Positions 13,725 to 16,203 of a DNA stretch of 16,203 nucleotides are shown here, piece after piece. The position numbers and the translations under genes were made by a program. The first letter of the stretch is position 1; every line of letters begins with the position of its first letter. The stretch comes from Ectocarpus siliculosus (lineage: Eukaryota; Sar; Phaeophyceae; Ectocarpales; Ectocarpaceae), in the NCBI GenBank assembly GCA_000310025.1, contig FN649732.1, positions 929,211-945,413 on the forward strand, written 5' to 3'. The notes under the pieces are model-generated. The model saw nothing but the letters and a program-made list of their open reading frames with translations. It was not told where the DNA came from and did not search any database.

Positions 13725-14719
13725 AAGGACTTACACGTCTCTTGGTGCACGTTTCGGAGGCTGACGGAGAAGCCCAAGTTTCTAGGGCAACGTGCCAGGG
13801 ACCTTCATGTGTGGGAGTTGATAGACTTCGTAGCCTGGTGTTTCGAGTCTGAGGGTAATCTAGCGAGTACAATATCCGGAAAAATCATGGCTGTGCAACA
13901 TTTTCATCTTGTAGGCTGGAAGCGTCGGTCGAGCTAGACTAGTCGTCTCCGATGTTGAAATGTGCGCTAAGGGGGATGGCGAGGAACCACGTGGCTTTGG
14001 GGACGGTACGCCGTGTGCGCCTGCCTGTGTCTTGGCGTATGCCGCTGGGCGGGGAAAGCCCAAGGCAGAACTGGGGGGAAGGGGGCAGAGTGATGTGGCT
14101 GTGTCTGTGCCTGTCCTATCTCTTCATCACACGGTCTGATGAGGTGTTCGCGAATGACGCGGGCAGGGTGCATGAGGCACACCGTCTTACAAGGGCGGAC
14201 AAAGCATTGTTTGCCGGCGGGACGCAACTAGACTTTAGTCACTATCGTAGAGCAGACCGTGTCGAAATGAGGTTTAGAGGGCATAGGGCCGATCAAGAGC
14301 AGAAAGGCAACATACGGGTTCGTACGCGAGACGAAGTCACCGGACCGCAGTCAGGTGTGAGAGCACGCGGCGGCGTGGTGGCTCTTGTGGTGGAGCTATT
14401 GTCGTGTCATGCGACGTTGCCTGGCTCCGCTCCGTTGGCTTCGTACCGTAGTGGAAGAGCAGTGAGAGTCGTGAGGTATAGTGCTGCCCTCCGTGCAGTC
14501 AGAGAAGTGGTAGCGAAGTCGGGGCGTAACCCCCGGGAGTACGCGTTGCACTCGTTGCGAATTGGAGGCGCGACGGCTCTTGCATCGGGCGGAGACATCG
14601 CAGAACGAGTGATTCAGAGAGAAGGAAAGTGGAGGTCGAATGCCTACAAGCCGTATGCGCGAAACAATGTAGAGGATTCGCGGCGAGTGTCACGGAACTT
14701 ACAGACGGCAGCAGGATAG
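13725..14719 (+). pseudogene. Broken tyrosine recombinase (Crypton/DIRS/Ngaro-like)
   Basis: Part 1 (13725-13934) is open in one frame up to TAG 13935. It reads like a core-binding domain: ELIDFVAWCFESEGNLASTI, then a short helix ending HFHLVGW. Part 2 (13943-14719, first ATG 13952, 255 aa) lies in another frame after a second TAG at 13940. It carries the catalytic domain: Arg61 in LFITRSDEVF, the beta-hairpin FRGHRADQEQKG, His200 and Arg203 in HSLRIGGA, Trp227 in GKWRSNAY, and the Tyr nucleophile, probably Tyr235. Together, about 325 aa, a full-length YR. The usual hairpin Lys (family SKTDQ) is Arg112 here, with Lys118 a possible substitute. The frame change plus stops within about 20 bp imply an inactive gene, or an unrecognised intron. 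Such enzymes cut and rejoin DNA through a 3'-phosphotyrosine. Confidence 0.75.
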
Positions 14720-15027
14720 TATCGAGACAGCCGGGGGAGGGGACCGTATGGGGAACGCATAGTTGACTTATTCGGTAATCGTCCAGAAACTGACCTCGAT
14801 GTGGGTGTTGTAGAATGGTGTGTACCATTTGAGGACTTGGTCAGTTTTGGGACTCCTGCGGTTGCAGTCGTAGTCCCCCGGCTAGTATTTGTGGGGAGAG
14901 AGATGGATTTGTAACAGTTGACGCCGGCCTTCGCAGCTAACGCGGCCGGAGAGACGATGAGCGTTTCGTGCGTCTCTCTCCCCAACACGTAGCCTAGAAA
15001 CCGAAGAAATACTGAAGCAATTCGAAA
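14720..15027. other. Non-coding segment downstream of the recombinase, with one hairpin
   Basis: No gene recognised. GGAGAGACG (about 14949-14957) and CGTCTCTC (about 14972-14979) form an 8-bp stem across a loop of about 14 nt, about 240 bp after the recombinase stop. It may act as a 3' RNA structure. Minus-strand frames here (14499-14988) look like shadows. Confidence 0.45.
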
Positions 15028-15070
15028 GAAAACAAAATAAACCTTTTGAAGAAAACAAAATAAACCTTTT
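15028..15070. repeat. Short tandem duplication, 20-bp unit
   Basis: GAAAACAAAATAAACCTTTT occurs at 15028-15047 and again at 15051-15070, separated by GAA. It abuts the right 97-bp direct repeat. Confidence 0.95.
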
Positions 15071-15167
15071 TTTTTACCACTTCCTGTCGAAACTTCCTGT
15101 CGAAAGGGCTGTAGTAAGGGCTGTAGAAAGGTCGAACTGCTCTAAGTGGTGCTAGCGCCCGCGGTGT
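15071..15167 (+). repeat. 97-bp direct repeat, right copy
   Basis: Gap-free match to 13605-13701. Differences cluster in the 12-bp-spaced motifs, where CTGTCGAA becomes CTGTAGTA and CTGTAGAA. After GCGGTGT it has a second GCCCGCGGTGT, where the left copy has telomere-like AACCCTAACCCT. Confidence 0.92.
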
Positions 15168-15319
15168 GCCCGCGGTGTGCCTGCCCGGTCCGTCATTCAC
15201 AAAGTCCATGATTTTTACGACTCCGTAACTCCGTGAATGGAGCAAGCACGAAAACCAAACTGCTTGATCTTCTCGCGAAAACGTGATAGAAGTCGTCGAC
15301 ACGCCTCCCTGCATTTTTT
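15168..15319. other. No gene recognised
   Basis: Short segment after the right direct repeat. CTCCGTAACTCCGTGAATGG and a T7/A3 homopolymer stretch near 15317 are the only visible low-complexity features. Confidence 0.35.
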
Positions 15320-15730
15320 TTAAAGGAAAGATTCGGAACCTTCTCTGTGACTTTTTCTTCTGATAGGAATGGGCCTATGAGCCAACGTTCTGCAGGCGCT
15401 TTTCGCGACGCGACGAAGGTGTCCAACAAAATTGTTCACCAAAATTTGTGCGGTTAGACTTCCGCTCACCCACGCGAATCTGCGAAGCTGATACAACACG
15501 TAAACCCTCTCCAGCATCAATTGTGGGAAGGCTGACTTGTGATCGCCGATATCTCGACGAATATCTCGACGAATACTTGTAACGAGTTGCCTCATGAATG
15601 ATATCTGGGAGGAGGCGATACCACGGGCTGTAGGGCAGTTCCAGAGTTTAGGGGCCGTGAGGTGCCGAATGCGCCGGGAAAAAAGGTGGATTTTGCCGTC
15701 ATGGAACGGCCGGGTCAACGGCCGGGTCAA
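15320..15730 (-). CDS. Hypothetical protein fragment (unrecognised)
   Basis: A 136-codon minus-strand frame with ATG at 15730. It has balanced composition with runs such as APKLWNCPTARGIASSQISF and AFPQLMLERVYVLYQLRRF that look more protein-like than most shadows here. A 12-bp direct duplication (ATCTCGACGAAT, about 15550-15575) gives a repeated RRDI. No domain recognised. It could be an exon, a relic of a mobile-element gene, or chance. Confidence 0.2.
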   Translation of the reverse strand: MTRPLTRPFHDGKIHLFSRRIRHLTAPKLWNCPTARGIASSQISFMRQLVTSIRRDIRRDIGDHKSAFPQLMLERVYVLYQLRRFAWVSGSLTAQILVNNFVGHLRRVAKSACRTLAHRPIPIRRKSHREGSESFL

Positions 15731-16203
15731 GGGCCAGGATCGGTTACTTCAGAGTTCGGGTTTTTTTACCGCCAAGGATTTCGTTATCCACCGATAAATT
15801 TCCGTAGTAGCAAGGTCATTCCGCGGGAGGTGGCTTTATGCTCCATCTTCCGCCAGTCCCGTGCACAAAACGTCCGTCGTCCCACATATAACGAGCGTGC
15901 ACCAAAAGTGTTGCTCACTAACTTTGCTCGCTGCAGAAAAAGTTTGCAACCTCTTTTTTTCTTTTTTTGCAAACACGCGCCAAAAAGAACGCAAAACACG
16001 CACGAAGGCGTTGTTTTTAGGTCCCAACGGAAAGATGACGAAGGCCGTAGACCACAGACCTCAGCCAGACACTGCAGATAGAGACCTCTGTGCTCTCCCA
16101 ACACCATCGAAATCCCCCCCCCCCCCAACCCCACCCCTAAGCAAGCTGCTGGAATTGGTGCCAAGCAAGGCATGGAGATATCGCACATCGGGCGCGTGAC
16201 ATT
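15731..16203. other. No supported gene; homopolymer tracts and a small hairpin
   Basis: Open frames on both strands overlap each other and show no motif. GTTTGCAA (15942-15949) and TTGCAAAC (15967-15974) form an 8-bp stem around a T-rich 17-nt loop. A C10 tract lies at about 16116-16125. Confidence 0.4.

Larger units (their letters stand above)
13605..15167 (+). mobile_element. Putative tyrosine-recombinase element bracketed by 97-bp direct repeats
   Basis: Two gap-free copies of a 97-bp sequence lie at 13605-13701 and 15071-15167. The only gene between them is a broken tyrosine recombinase on the + strand. YR retroelements (DIRS, Ngaro, PAT) carry split or direct terminal repeats, and Crypton elements are YR-only DNA transposons, so an element is plausible. 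No reverse transcriptase is present, so this would be a YR-only or internally deleted copy. The limits are inferred from the repeats alone. A chance insertion between copies of a dispersed repeat is the alternative. Confidence 0.4.

Noticed and set aside
14644-14988. Minus-strand 114-codon frame beyond the recombinase
   Set aside because: It overlaps the recombinase C-terminus in antisense and has no recognisable feature.
16116-16125. C10 tract as a functional element
   Set aside because: Homopolymer runs of this size occur by slippage and could also be sequencing artefacts. Nothing around it suggests a function.
15662-16188. Overlapping frames on both strands (139 and 134 codons)
   Set aside because: They are mutually antisense, cross homopolymer T/C tracts, and neither shows a motif.

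Overview
This is a eukaryotic, probably chromosome-end-proximal and repeat-rich window. Three things point to this. A 98-bp tandem satellite opens the window, interrupted and ended by CCCTAA/TTAGGG telomere-type tracts. A large chromodomain Ty3/gypsy (Metaviridae-type) LTR retrotransposon follows. The right half has intron-like signals and debris of a eukaryotic tyrosine-recombinase element. The C-rich telomere strand reads 5'->3' from the left, so the left edge faces the telomere. I cannot name the species. A protist, alga, oomycete-like organism or fungus with TTAGGG telomeres all fit, and nothing here looks bacterial.

Layout. Positions 1-1260 hold about thirteen 98-bp satellite units ending in a (CCCTAA)n tract. 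Positions 1261-9882 hold one retrotransposon. ORF1 (1376-6571) carries a Ser/Thr/Pro-rich N-terminus, a NADAR (YbiA-like ADP-ribose/N-glycosidase family) domain, an aspartic protease, reverse transcriptase and RNase H. ORF2 (about 6526-9114), in the -1 frame, carries an integrase with HHCC and D,D35E motifs, a chromodomain and a C-terminal Tudor/SH3-like module. No recognisable Gag and no 5' LTR are present: the reading frame begins directly beside telomeric repeats. A 3' non-coding tail and a candidate 3' LTR with palindromes, a TATA-like box and a hairpin follow (9115-9882).

Positions 10117-11507 look like a spliced gene for an Ala/Pro/Ser-rich protein, with three exons that share phase-1 boundaries. 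Positions 11508-13600 are mostly non-coding. They hold a 69-bp module present twice (once between tRNA-type A-box- and B-box-like motifs), a possible decayed transposase fragment, a 19-bp perfect inverted repeat with a nested hairpin, CCAACAGCTGCAATTAA-type repeats, and a degenerate CCGTAA array.

Positions 13605-15167 are bracketed by two 97-bp direct repeats 1466 bp apart. Between them lies a broken tyrosine recombinase of the Crypton/DIRS/Ngaro sort, split by stops and a frame change. The remaining 1 kb (15168-16203) has no gene I can support with confidence.

The strongest leads are the NADAR domain in the retrotransposon polyprotein, the retroelement/telomere junction without a 5' LTR, and the direct-repeat-flanked tyrosine-recombinase element.
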